The notes: generated from the sequence alone by a model not told the origin. Positions 15,315-22,759 are shown, counted from the first letter of the stretch. The stretch: DNA of 26,719 bases from JABFXX01 sp964419605 (GCA_964419605.1 CAYQQM010000071.1:1-26719); one strand, 5' to 3'. Numbers and translations are program-made.

Positions 15315-16084
15315 CGGGCTTCGTTTCGCTGGTGGGAGCCGGGCCCGGCGATCCGGAACTGCTGACCGTGCGGGCAGTGCAGCGTCTGCGGGATGCCGAT
15401 TTGGTGCTGTACGATGCGCTTCTCGATCCTGCAGTTCTCGAACTAGCGTCTAAGGCGCAACGGTTCTACGTCGGCAAGCGAGCTGGTCGGCATTCGATCG
15501 ATCAGGACGGCATTCACGCGTTGATGATTCGGGCGGCGCGGCGCGGCGCGCGCGTCGTTCGGCTCAAGTCTGGAGATCCGTTTGTGCTTGGCCGCGGCGG
15601 TGAAGAGGCGCTCGCACTCGACGCTGCGGGCATTTCGTATGAGGTCGTTCCTGGATTGAGCTTGGCGACTGCTGCACCGGGGCTCGCAGGAATTCCTGTT
15701 ACACATCGAGGGGTTGCGGCGGGATTTGCGGTGGTATCTGGGCATGCCGAGTCGGCGTTTGGTCCGGTGCTCGACTCCATCGCTCCCGGGGCAATGACGG
15801 TCGTGATCCTCATGGGGCTTCGCAGCCGCCGAGAGATCGCGCGGCGGCTGGTTCAGCGCGGTTGGGACGGCAACACGCCTGCTGCGATGATTCTGGGAGC
15901 TTCGCATCGGGGAGCCGTGCGCTGGCTGGGGACGCTTAACGGGCTCGCGGATGCCGCGGTCGACCCCGAGCTTCCAGGCGTCATTGTCGTCGGGGCGGTG
16001 GTTGCCCTTGCAGATCAAATAGCAAACGAGTACGAGGTTTGGGCCAGGGAACCCAGTGTTGCCCTTGGGCCCTTAGGAGACTGA
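15311..16084 (+). CDS. cobA: Uroporphyrinogen-III C-methyltransferase (SUMT)
   Basis: Uses two S-adenosylmethionines to convert uroporphyrinogen III to precorrin-2, the first committed step to sirohaem. Its 257 residues match single-domain SUMTs. Signature segments are in order: SLVGAGPGDPELLTVRA (about 6-22), LVLYDALLDPAVL, YVGKRAGRHSIDQDGI, VVRLKSGDPFVLGRGGEEAL, VVPGLSLATAAPGLAGIPVTHRG, and VILMGL. ATG 15311 overlaps the preceding stop (ATGA). The reductase gene that needs sirohaem begins 2 nt after its stop. The operon therefore makes both enzyme and cofactor. Confidence 0.94.
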   Translation: MTGFVSLVGAGPGDPELLTVRAVQRLRDADLVLYDALLDPAVLELASKAQRFYVGKRAGRHSIDQDGIHALMIRAARRGARVVRLKSGDPFVLGRGGEEALALDAAGISYEVVPGLSLATAAPGLAGIPVTHRGVAAGFAVVSGHAESAFGPVLDSIAPGAMTVVILMGLRSRREIARRLVQRGWDGNTPAAMILGASHRGAVRWLGTLNGLADAAVDPELPGVIVVGAVVALADQIANEYEVWAREPSVALGPLGD

Positions 16085-16086
16085 TT

Positions 16087-17820
16087 ATGGTGGTTACGAA
16101 CACAGAAAGCGCAACTGTCGGTCGGCTTGGTTTTGCGCGTCGCGAAGACGTGGATTTGTTCGTGCAGCGACTCGAAGCGTTTGAACGCGGAGAGCTCGAT
16201 GCCGACGGATGGCGATCGTTTCGGTTGCTAAACGGTGTCTACGGCCAGCGCCAGGACGGCGATGCGATGATGGTCCGAGCGAAGTTGCCGGGCGGCATTG
16301 CCACGCCAGCGCAGCTGTTGGCACTCGCGGAGGTCGCTGACAAGTATTCGAACGGCAAAGGTCACGTCACCACGCGGCAGAATGTGCAGTTTCATTTTGT
16401 ACCGCTGCCCCAGAGCGAAGCAGCGCTGCGCTTGCTCGCAGACGCTGGAATCACCACCAAGGAAGCGTGCGGACACTCGGTGCGAAACTGGACCTGTTGT
16501 CCGTTTGCCGGTGTTGCTGCGGACGAGCCGTTTGACCCAACGCCGTACGTGGAGGCTCTTGCGCGTCACTTGCTGCGCGGCCCCTATTCGTCGACGCTGC
16601 CGCGCAAGTTGAAGCCTTCGCTCGGCGGCTGCTGCGGCACCGATTGTTCGCAGGCATTTATTAACGACCTTGGGTTCCTGGCGCGCAAGCGCGGAGATGA
16701 ACTCGGGTTTCAGCTGCTTGCGGGCGGGGGGCTATCCACGTTGCGACGCAGTGCCATGGTGGTAGAGGACTTTGTGCCCTTGGCGGAAATCCTCGAGGCT
16801 GCCGACGCGATAGTTCGCGTGTTTCACCGCATCGGCAATCGCGAAAATAAAGCGAAAGCCCGGCTCAAATGGGCGATCGACCGCATCGGCAAGGAAGCGT
16901 TTATCGCCGAGTACCGCAAAGAGCGAGAAGTCATTCGCAGCGAAGGTGGCGTGCCGCTGGTGCTGCCGCCGCAACCCGCGCCACCGGTGCGGCGCGCTTC
17001 GCTGACCCAAGCGATAACGCCCGAACCTGGGTTCGAGGAATGGGCGCGCGACAGCGTTCGGCCGCAGAAGCAGAGCGGGTTCTCAGCCGTGGTGATCCGG
17101 TTAATCCTCGGCGACGTCTCGACGGCGCAGTTTCGTTCGCTTGCCGAGATTATTCAGCAGTTCGGCGAGGGCGAGATTCGTTTGGCAAACGAGCAAAACT
17201 TGGTGTTGCGCTTCGTACCTACCGCCAAGCTGCCGGCACTGCATCGCGAGCTCGCTCGCATCGGGTTGGCGAAAGCCGGGGCGAATACGATCGGCGACGT
17301 TACGAGTTGCCCAGGCGCGTCAAGCTGCAAGCTCGCGGTCACCGCGTCTCGGGGCCTTGCCGCCGAGTTGACCGATGTGTTCGAGCGTCGCCCCGATCTA
17401 GCCGCGGTGCGCGGCCTCGACATTAAGGTCTCAGGCTGCCCCCATGGCTGCGGTCAGCACTACATTGCCGGTATCGGATTTCAGGGCGGCATGCGCAAAG
17501 TCGCAGGCAAGCCGGCTCCGCAGTATTTGGTATACGTCGGTGGAGGCATTGCATCGGATCGCGCGGATTTTGGGCGTTTGATCGGCAAAGTTCCGGCGCG
17601 CCGCGGCGCCGCGACGTTGGAGCGCCTGCTCGACTACTACGTCGCCAACAACGGCACCGGACCGGCGTTTTGGACAAGCGCTCCGGCGGACGCACTCAAA
17701 TCGCTGATCTCCGATCTCACAGTTCTCAGCGACGATGCAGCGAGACCCGAGGATTTTATCGACCTCGGTCAAGCGGCAGCGTTTGAAGTCCAGACCAGCG
17801 AAGGCGAGTGCTCAGCCTAG
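16087..17820 (+). CDS. Sirohaem [4Fe-4S] sulfite/nitrite reductase (ferredoxin-type)
   Basis: A 577-residue haemoprotein that carries out a six-electron reduction, most likely sulfite to sulfide given the cysH neighbourhood; nitrite cannot be excluded. The four Cys that hold the 4Fe-4S/sirohaem centre are visible: C408 and C414 (TSCPGASSCKLAV) and C451 and C455 (SGCPHGCGQHY). The two half-repeats of the family show as KGHVTTRQNVQFHFVPL and GEIRLANEQNLVLRFVP. The RNWTCCPFAGV segment and GGCCGTDCSQAF carry extra Cys. ATG 16087 is preceded by AGGAGA at good spacing, so unlike its neighbours it has its own strong ribosome site, consistent with high need for the reductase. Confidence 0.93.
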   Translation: MVVTNTESATVGRLGFARREDVDLFVQRLEAFERGELDADGWRSFRLLNGVYGQRQDGDAMMVRAKLPGGIATPAQLLALAEVADKYSNGKGHVTTRQNVQFHFVPLPQSEAALRLLADAGITTKEACGHSVRNWTCCPFAGVAADEPFDPTPYVEALARHLLRGPYSSTLPRKLKPSLGGCCGTDCSQAFINDLGFLARKRGDELGFQLLAGGGLSTLRRSAMVVEDFVPLAEILEAADAIVRVFHRIGNRENKAKARLKWAIDRIGKEAFIAEYRKEREVIRSEGGVPLVLPPQPAPPVRRASLTQAITPEPGFEEWARDSVRPQKQSGFSAVVIRLILGDVSTAQFRSLAEIIQQFGEGEIRLANEQNLVLRFVPTAKLPALHRELARIGLAKAGANTIGDVTSCPGASSCKLAVTASRGLAAELTDVFERRPDLAAVRGLDIKVSGCPHGCGQHYIAGIGFQGGMRKVAGKPAPQYLVYVGGGIASDRADFGRLIGKVPARRGAATLERLLDYYVANNGTGPAFWTSAPADALKSLISDLTVLSDDAARPEDFIDLGQAAAFEVQTSEGECSA

Positions 17821-17915
17821 CACTGGCAGAACGGCCTAGACTGGCCGAATCGAAGCTAGCGCGAACCGAACGGCCCCAGCGTTATTTGTTTCCTGATCCC
17901 GGCGCTCGCCGAGCC

Positions 17916-18003
17916 GCAACTACTCAACCTCGGCGGCGTGCCGACGCTGGTAGATCGCAATGCGGCTGCGGAGGACGCTATGCTAGCTGGTGGTGCCCTG
18001 CAT
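17916..18003 (-). pseudogene. Relic of the 3' end of the exported-partner gene (direct repeat, left copy)
   Basis: These 88 nt match 19322-19423 with three substitutions and one 14-nt deletion. The right copy is the last ~33 codons of the intact minus-strand gene at 19326-19742. Here the deletion puts a stop directly after the HHQLA codons, so it is a broken remnant. Homology ends sharply at 18003; to the left it fades over about 30 nt, with a shared TGTTTCC at 17888. The rest of the 17821-18131 gap holds a short hairpin GGCC-TAGACT-GGCC and the ATPase promoter region; no gene is seen. Confidence 0.85.
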
Positions 18004-18057
18004 AGTGGCTCCTTGCTGTTGGCCTTTCGGACAATCTCGGGATTGGGTCAGGGATCC

Positions 18058-18116
18058 GTGAATTTGCCTAGGGGCAAATTTACTCGCTTGTAAATTTGAC
18101 TAAGGGTAAAAAAGGT
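18058..18116 (+). promoter_or_regulatory. Palindrome pair upstream of DUF4143 ATPase 1
   Basis: AATTTGCC-TAGG-GGCAAATT (18061-18080) is a perfect inverted repeat, extended to 11-bp arms with one mismatch (18058-18083). A diverged direct copy follows at 18090-18115 (GTAAATTTGACTAAGGG and onward), containing a -35-like TTGACT. The pair looks like a tandem operator for a repressor of the ATPase gene. No obvious -10 was found, so promoter placement is uncertain. Confidence 0.5.
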
Positions 18117-18131
18117 AGATACGGTATTCTC

Positions 18132-19277
18132 GTGGCTTCCGGGCGGACAAACCGCGGGGAACGATATCTCACGGCACAGGTCCGGGATGATCTGGAGCGA
18201 AAAATGGTGTTCCTGGGGGGACCGCGTCAGGTTGGAAAAACCACGCTTGCTCGATCGCTGTTGGCAGATGCTCGGGGATATCTCAATTGGGACAACGGTG
18301 AACATCGAGAGCTGATCTTGCGACGACAGCTTCCGACAACCCCTCTCCTGGTCCTCGACGAGATTCACAAGTATCGCACGTGGCGAAATTACTTGAAGGG
18401 ATACTTCGACGTTCACCGCGATGAACAGCAGATTTTAGTGACCGGTAGCGCGCGGCTCGACTATTACCGCTTCGGTGGAGACTCGCTGCAAGGCCGCTAC
18501 CATTTCCTGCGACTGCATCCACTTTCGGTCGCAGAGCTAAAACTCGAGCGCCAGCAACAGTTCAATGACCTTTTGAACTTGGGCGGTTTCCCTGAACCAT
18601 TCTTCTCAGGCTCTGAAGTCGAAGCGAAACGGTGGTCACGCGAATACCGTCAGCGATTGATTCGCGATGATCTCACGAGTCTCGAACAGGTGAAAGATGT
18701 GGGGCAGCTGGAGCTCCTGATGCTCCGGATGCCGGATTTGGTCGGAAGTCCGCTTTCGTTGAACGCACTGCGCGAGGACCTACAGGTTAGTCACAAGACG
18801 CTGTCGCGGTGGGTAGACATTCTCGATCGGCTCTATGCGATCTACCGTTTGTCTCCGTTCGGCGCACCCAAAATCCGAGCGGTCAAGAAGGAACAGAAGC
18901 ACTACCACATGGACTGGACGGTCGTTTCAGAACCTCCCCAGCGATTCGAAAACCTGGTGGCCAGTCATCTTCTGAAGTGGGTACAGTTTAATGAAGACAC
19001 AACAGGGAGAGATCTGGAATTGCGCTACTTCCGCGATGTGGATCGACGCGAGGTGGACTTTGTCGTCGTTGAAGGAAGAGCCGCCAGACAAGTCCCGATC
19101 CTGATGGTGGAGTGCAAATGGAGCGATACGGACGTCGACTCGTCCCTTATCTACCTAAAAAAGAAATTTCCGCAGACACCTGCCTGGCAGATCGCGGCAG
19201 TGGGGAAGAAAGACTATCTGTCGAAGGACGGCATACGCGTTTCGCCTGCGCTACCCTTGTTGACGACCCTGGTGTAA
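18132..19277 (+). CDS. AAA+ ATPase with DUF4143 C-terminal domain (copy 1)
   Basis: A 381-residue protein of the AAA/DUF4143 family. Walker A is GPRQVGKT at 30-37, Walker B LLVLDEIHK at 72-80, and a sensor-like LVTGSARLD follows. A winged-helix-like stretch is at about 205-235 (SLNALREDLQVSHKTLSRWV). The C-terminal domain has a PD-(D/E)xK-type core: REVDFVVV (D309) and MVECKWSD (E327, K329). GTG 18132 was chosen; TTG 18096 gives 393 residues but lies inside the operator-like repeat. Start choice is uncertain because no good ribosome site is seen. The cellular role of the family is poorly defined; defence or plasmid/phage-related roles are often suggested. It lies between two ~90-100 bp direct repeats and converges on the exported-partner gene. 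Confidence 0.82.
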   Translation: MASGRTNRGERYLTAQVRDDLERKMVFLGGPRQVGKTTLARSLLADARGYLNWDNGEHRELILRRQLPTTPLLVLDEIHKYRTWRNYLKGYFDVHRDEQQILVTGSARLDYYRFGGDSLQGRYHFLRLHPLSVAELKLERQQQFNDLLNLGGFPEPFFSGSEVEAKRWSREYRQRLIRDDLTSLEQVKDVGQLELLMLRMPDLVGSPLSLNALREDLQVSHKTLSRWVDILDRLYAIYRLSPFGAPKIRAVKKEQKHYHMDWTVVSEPPQRFENLVASHLLKWVQFNEDTTGRDLELRYFRDVDRREVDFVVVEGRAARQVPILMVECKWSDTDVDSSLIYLKKKFPQTPAWQIAAVGKKDYLSKDGIRVSPALPLLTTLV

Positions 19278-19321
19278 GCGCGGGCTGGCCGAACATGTTT
19301 CCGGGGCTCTGGGTCTCAGCG

Positions 19322-19423
19322 GCAACTACTCAACCTCGGCGGCGTATCGACGCTGGTACATCGCAATGCGGCTGCGGAGGACGCTATGCATGATGGTTGC
19401 TGCTAGCTGGTGGTGCCCTGCAT
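19322..19423. repeat. Right copy of the direct repeat flanking ATPase 1
   Basis: This 102-nt segment is nearly identical to 17916-18003 apart from 14 extra nt after position 19388 and three substitutions. It covers the stop codon and last ~33 codons of the intact minus-strand gene, so this copy is the functional one. The spacing between copies is about 1.3 kb and contains only ATPase 1 and its control region. Confidence 0.87.
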
Positions 19424-19742
19424 CAAACTCGTCTTTCGCTGCCATCTCTTTGACGTGCGTTTCTTCGCGAACTCCGCGCGCTGCGTAGTCGGGACCGAGC
19501 TCGCTCACGCCGTAGACCGCCGCATGATAGGCGACTGCAGGGTTCGCCGAGAGCGCATCAGACAGGCCGAGCCAAGCCCGCGCCGCGGCGAGGCGTGCGT
19601 GGGTAGACCCAGATACGAACACGCGAGCTTCGCCGTTGGCGGATTGTCCCTGGTACGCGCGAGTTGCGGTGATTACAACCATCGTGCGGCGCGCTGGCGA
19701 TGCACACGCGACCCATAGAACCCATGCACACAACCACTTCAT
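19326..19742 (-). CDS. Small exported protein, partner of the JAMM-like protein
   Basis: A 138-residue protein that I do not recognise. The N-terminus (MKWLCAWVLWVACASPARR) looks like a signal peptide or membrane anchor: Lys, hydrophobic core, then ACASPA as a possible cleavage region. The mature part is largely helical and Ala-rich, with SGSTHARLAAARAWLGLSDA, and a C-terminal segment rich in His, Met and Arg (HVKEMAAKDEFDAGHHQLAA; QRRYAAEVE end). Its ATG overlaps the stop of the upstream JAMM-like gene by 4 nt, so they are a translationally coupled pair. A small exported protein behind a larger cytosolic enzyme is the usual layout of an effector with a periplasmic immunity protein; that reading is inference. 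Its 3' end is duplicated at 17916-18003. Confidence 0.6.
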   Translation of the reverse strand: MKWLCAWVLWVACASPARRTMVVITATRAYQGQSANGEARVFVSGSTHARLAAARAWLGLSDALSANPAVAYHAAVYGVSELGPDYAARGVREETHVKEMAAKDEFDAGHHQLAATIMHSVLRSRIAMYQRRYAAEVE

Positions 19743-20611
19743 CGGATGCGATGCAGGTCCTGACCTTGGCCCCAGTAGTAGATCAGGTGGAAGGTGCGGC
19801 AGACAGCGATGACGCCTTTTTCGACGGCTGTGGGATGCGAGCCGCCGGCCCGTTTTTCCGCCTGATAGGCGCCGTCGTAGACGTCGCGCATCGCCCGTTT
19901 AAGCTCGAAAAGCTGCTGCGGGTCGTTGTTCTTGTCGATCAGCGCGTCGAACTCCTTGGTTCGTGCAACCATGTACGTTTGCCGACCGGAGCGAAGAATG
20001 TTCAACGGTTGATCCTCATCGACGAGGTCTTCGAGGTCGACGTTCGAGAAGCTAACATGGTCGGGCTCGCTGGGACCAAGCGGATGGGTGTGGACGATCG
20101 CCGCGTGGCGATCGAGCCAGCCAACGTTGCTTGTGTCCGGGTTGTAGGTGTTGCCGTCGTCGGACGGATCATGCGTACGGTTCAGCTCGTAGTTTCCGCC
20201 GTATGTGCGAACGAGGTTCCCCCCCTGTTCCCGGTGCGTGGCCTGCGATTCGGCCCACATCCCATCGAGCTCGCTAACAAGAGATTTCGGAAGTCGTACA
20301 TGCGAGGGCGCCGCAGCTACGCGTGTATGCGAGTTGGCAACTTGATCGAAACCGGCAATTTTCGCTCGGTCGGTGGCGTGGTCCGGCGCAACCATGATCG
20401 CTCCGTCGTCGTAACCCTTGGGGGGGCGTAACGTTGGGGTCCTCGTGGTCGCCGCTTCCTGCGCCGGTTTCGACTTTGGATGAAGATACTGCTGCAGCAT
20501 AAACAAAGCGGTCCTGCCGATCTGAGGGTCGGACGTACCAACAGAATCAACAGTGCACTCAACTTTTTGCTCAGCCGTGAGCTGAAGGGACTGCTCTTGT
20601 TCACGTTCCAT
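19739..20611 (-). CDS. Protein with JAMM/DUF4329-like metalloprotease signature
   Basis: A 290-residue protein without a signal peptide. Residues 128-192 contain the elements of a JAMM (MPN+) metalloprotease site in order: E128 in HREQGGNLVRTYGG, then AIVHTHPLG with H174 and H176, then SFSNVD with S189 and D192. The H-to-S spacing (12 residues) is longer than the canonical 7, as in some JAB-fold relatives such as DUF4329. The first ~100 residues are polar and look like a linker or targeting segment; the last ~90 are helical (ELKRAMRDVYDGAYQAEKRA). ATG 20611 has GGAGGT upstream and was preferred over a TTG at 20638. It is followed by the overlapping exported-partner gene. Candidate role: peptidase or isopeptidase effector; substrate unknown. 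Confidence 0.62.
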   Translation of the reverse strand: MEREQEQSLQLTAEQKVECTVDSVGTSDPQIGRTALFMLQQYLHPKSKPAQEAATTRTPTLRPPKGYDDGAIMVAPDHATDRAKIAGFDQVANSHTRVAAAPSHVRLPKSLVSELDGMWAESQATHREQGGNLVRTYGGNYELNRTHDPSDDGNTYNPDTSNVGWLDRHAAIVHTHPLGPSEPDHVSFSNVDLEDLVDEDQPLNILRSGRQTYMVARTKEFDALIDKNNDPQQLFELKRAMRDVYDGAYQAEKRAGGSHPTAVEKGVIAVCRTFHLIYYWGQGQDLHRIR

Positions 20612-20739
20612 AGATGCGCGACCTCCGGGAAGCCCCAAATGATCTCACACGATCGGCGCGCAAAAGGCAACCAGCGGCGATGAACCGATGGTCCCTGGGT
20701 CAATGGAAAGGTCGCAATAGCGCCTACTCCTGCGCATCA

Positions 20740-21876
20740 TCACTCCAAACGGATATCGAAACGCAGTGCAGCCGCTGCACTGCGGAGCTCGATACCAGCC
20801 ACATCGTGATGAATTCCGCCCTGCGACACAACCTGCACCGCGCGCGTTGGTTTCAATCGCTCGGCGTAATATCGAAGATGGGCACTGGGAACCACATCAT
20901 GGAGCTTGACCCCCCATAACTCGGCGACCTTGCGGTCGCGCAGCACGACGAAGTCCACCTCACGACCTTCTTTGTCGCGCAGATATCGAAGTTCATAGCG
21001 ATGGCCCGAATACTCTTGTGCAAATTGAATGCGCTTGAGCAGGTGCGTTGCAACCAAATTCTCGAACCGCGCTCCGTCGTCGCCGATGACGTCTGCGTTG
21101 TCGTAGAAGAATACCTTTGGCGGCTTACGGATCGCACGCGCGAGTTTGGCAGTATACGTCGGCACGATGAAGCACAAAAACGACCGCGCTAAGACATCGA
21201 GATAACGCGAAACGGTTCGAGGGGCCAGTTCGAGATCAGCAGCGAGATTGGACACTACAATTGGGCTACCCACACGGTGCTGCAACAATTCGAGAAGTTG
21301 CTCCATCTGCACGAGAGCATCGACGCGCTCCAAATCGCGAATGTCCTCGCGCAGAATTTGCGAATGCCGCTCGAGCCGCCAGCGACGCGCGAAGCGCTCG
21401 TCGTTTTTGACAAACGGTTCGGGAAATCCACCCACGCGAAGTAACCGCGACTGCGTTGCGGCAGCGTCCAGACTGATTGGATGTTCGCCGAGAGAAAACG
21501 GGTGCAAGTGCCACAGGTGAAAGCGCCCCACCATCGAATCGCCACCGCGTCGATAGGTATCGAGACGAGCACTTCCCGTGACCAAGAACTGTTGTTTGGG
21601 ATTGCGCGTGTCGTACAAGCCTTTGAGCCAGTTCTTCCATCGGTTGTATTTGTGCAGCTCGTCGAACACGATGAGCGGCGCAGTCGGATCCCAATCGCGC
21701 CCAAGGATACGTTTGCGATCGGCCGCAGCGTCCCAGTTGAGGTAGTCGCCGGAGCCAGGTGCTACGTGTTCGAGCACCCGCTTGGCCAGCGACGTCTTTC
21801 CCACTTGTCGCGGGCCGGCCACGAACACCATTTTCTCCCGCAAATCTAGGCAGATGGGCTCGAGCAGGTACCGCAT
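20740..21876 (-). CDS. AAA+ ATPase with DUF4143 C-terminal domain (copy 2)
   Basis: A 378-residue relative of the 18132 protein, alignable along its whole length but clearly diverged. Walker A is GPRQVGKT (21-28), Walker B LIVFDELHK (68-76), and LVTGSARLD lies at 98-106. A winged-helix-like segment is at about 206-230. In the C-terminal nuclease-like core D308 of REVDFVVL is kept, but the E-x-K position reads GVK (G322, K324), so the acidic residue seen in copy 1 is lost. The protein is unlikely to cut DNA by that site. ATG 21876 is directly behind a promoter-like sequence. It is the first gene of a minus-strand run leading into the JAMM-like gene 128 nt downstream. Confidence 0.85.
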   Translation of the reverse strand: MRYLLEPICLDLREKMVFVAGPRQVGKTSLAKRVLEHVAPGSGDYLNWDAAADRKRILGRDWDPTAPLIVFDELHKYNRWKNWLKGLYDTRNPKQQFLVTGSARLDTYRRGGDSMVGRFHLWHLHPFSLGEHPISLDAAATQSRLLRVGGFPEPFVKNDERFARRWRLERHSQILREDIRDLERVDALVQMEQLLELLQHRVGSPIVVSNLAADLELAPRTVSRYLDVLARSFLCFIVPTYTAKLARAIRKPPKVFFYDNADVIGDDGARFENLVATHLLKRIQFAQEYSGHRYELRYLRDKEGREVDFVVLRDRKVAELWGVKLHDVVPSAHLRYYAERLKPTRAVQVVSQGGIHHDVAGIELRSAAAALRFDIRLE

Positions 21877-21882
21877 ATGGCC

Positions 21883-21910
21883 ATTTTAAACGGTCATACT
21901 TTTTGGTCAA
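21883..21910 (-). promoter_or_regulatory. Promoter of DUF4143 ATPase 2 with leaderless geometry
   Basis: On the minus strand TTGACC (21905-21910) and TAAAAT (21883-21888) are 16 nt apart and match the sigma-70 consensus 5/6 each. The start ATG begins only 6 nt after the -10 box, so transcripts would start at or next to the ATG. TGACC is repeated 13 nt further on within the spacer and could be a repressor site. Confidence 0.6.
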
Positions 21911-22055
21911 GTCTGATTTGTATGATGATTAAAAATAGCCAGGAGACTTCCGAAGACGGGTTTGACTTGTCGCGCACGTAGCGAATTTCTTCCGAGGCTC
22001 CTCGCCCAATACGGGGCAAGCGCACAATCCCCCCCCACGGGCCGAAACCCGCAGC

Positions 22056-22460
22056 CTATCGAACGCGCGTTGCCGTTCGCAAATATTCAGCGGGAGAGAC
22101 GACTGAGATCGGAGCGTTTCGATAGTCTTTGTAGTTTCGCGTGACGATATGGTCGGCTCCAAATGCAAGTGCAGCTGCGACCTGCATGGCGTCCTCTAAA
22201 TCAGAGATTTGCATGGACAGTGCCATTTTTGCTTGCGCGGTGCTTACGGTGGCGACGTCGACAAATCGCAGCAACTCGAGCAGAAATCGCCGGGGGTTTG
22301 GTTTTAAGAGATAGGCGATGTTCGAAATAGAGTGCCAAGCAATGGCCGCGTCACCCGGGTGAATTTCAGCCCAATCGAGCACCCTCTGTGAAGTGGTGAG
22401 AAACGGTTGCCTCGCCAGCGCGACGTCCAGGAGAACGTCGGTGTCGATGAGTACCTTCAC
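22056..22460 (-). CDS. PIN-domain toxin (PIN_3-like)
   Basis: A 134-residue PIN-domain protein, probable ribonuclease toxin. D6 and D8 lie in VLIDTDVLLDVALARQPF; D87 and D90 lie in ISDLEDAMQVAAAL, the usual DxEDAxQ block of this subgroup; IVTRNYKDY follows near 106-113. The position of the second PIN acidic residue is taken by the SISNIAYLL segment, normal for this branch. ATG 22460 overlaps the antitoxin stop by 4 nt. It is a second, unrelated PIN module in the window; its sequence is far from the 4570 protein. Confidence 0.9.
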   Translation of the reverse strand: MKVLIDTDVLLDVALARQPFLTTSQRVLDWAEIHPGDAAIAWHSISNIAYLLKPNPRRFLLELLRFVDVATVSTAQAKMALSMQISDLEDAMQVAAALAFGADHIVTRNYKDYRNAPISVVSPAEYLRTATRVR

Positions 22461-22702
22461 TTGATGCGGTATTTTCGACTGAGGTGAACAAAGCGTGGGT
22501 CATTAGACCTGTGCGGCCTTAGCGAGAAATGCCCTGTCCACCTGGAAGAAAAGCGAGGTCGGTCAACCTGCGTGCCTAAACTGCTCTTGAGAACTTCTTC
22601 AATGATTCGGGAAACGCTTGCTCCGCGCTCATGTGCGCGCAAGCGAATGCGCCCCGTCGTGTTTCGATCGAGCGAAATCGTCAACCTTTCCTTCATGTTC
22701 AT
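22457..22702 (-). CDS. Ribbon-helix-helix antitoxin (DUF6364-like)
   Basis: An 81-residue protein with an N-terminal ribbon-helix-helix (KERLTISLDRNTTGRIRLRA, then SVSRIIEEVLKSSL) that should dimerise and bind DNA. The C-terminal half (about 45-81) is basic and would contact the toxin. Starts at 22702 and 22696 (third codon) are both ATG. A perfect inverted repeat covers the first ATG, so the protein probably represses its own operon. No clear Shine-Dalgarno sequence is seen, fitting a leaderless or weakly translated antitoxin. It overlaps the toxin start by 4 nt. Confidence 0.85.
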   Translation of the reverse strand: MNMKERLTISLDRNTTGRIRLRAHERGASVSRIIEEVLKSSLGTQVDRPRFSSRWTGHFSLRPHRSNDPRFVHLSRKYRIK

Positions 22703-22722
22703 ACTTTACACTAAAGTATGAA
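22698..22722. promoter_or_regulatory. Perfect 11-bp inverted repeat, putative operator of the PIN/RHH module
   Basis: TTCATACTTTA (22698-22708), CAC spacer, TAAAGTATGAA (22712-22722). The arms are exact complements and span the first ATG of the antitoxin (22700-22702). Ribbon-helix-helix antitoxins commonly bind such palindromes to autoregulate. Confidence 0.7.
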
Positions 22723-22759
22723 GAAAAAATGGCTCACTCGCCTTTACGGTTCAGCTGAT

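Noticed and set aside
17808..18005. Small plus-strand frame after the sulfite reductase
   Set aside because: It crosses the relic repeat, has no recognisable domain and no ribosome site.
22046..22070. Possible transposase fragment (AGCCTATCGA match)
   Set aside because: The match to the transposase C-terminus is only about 10 nt and fits chance.
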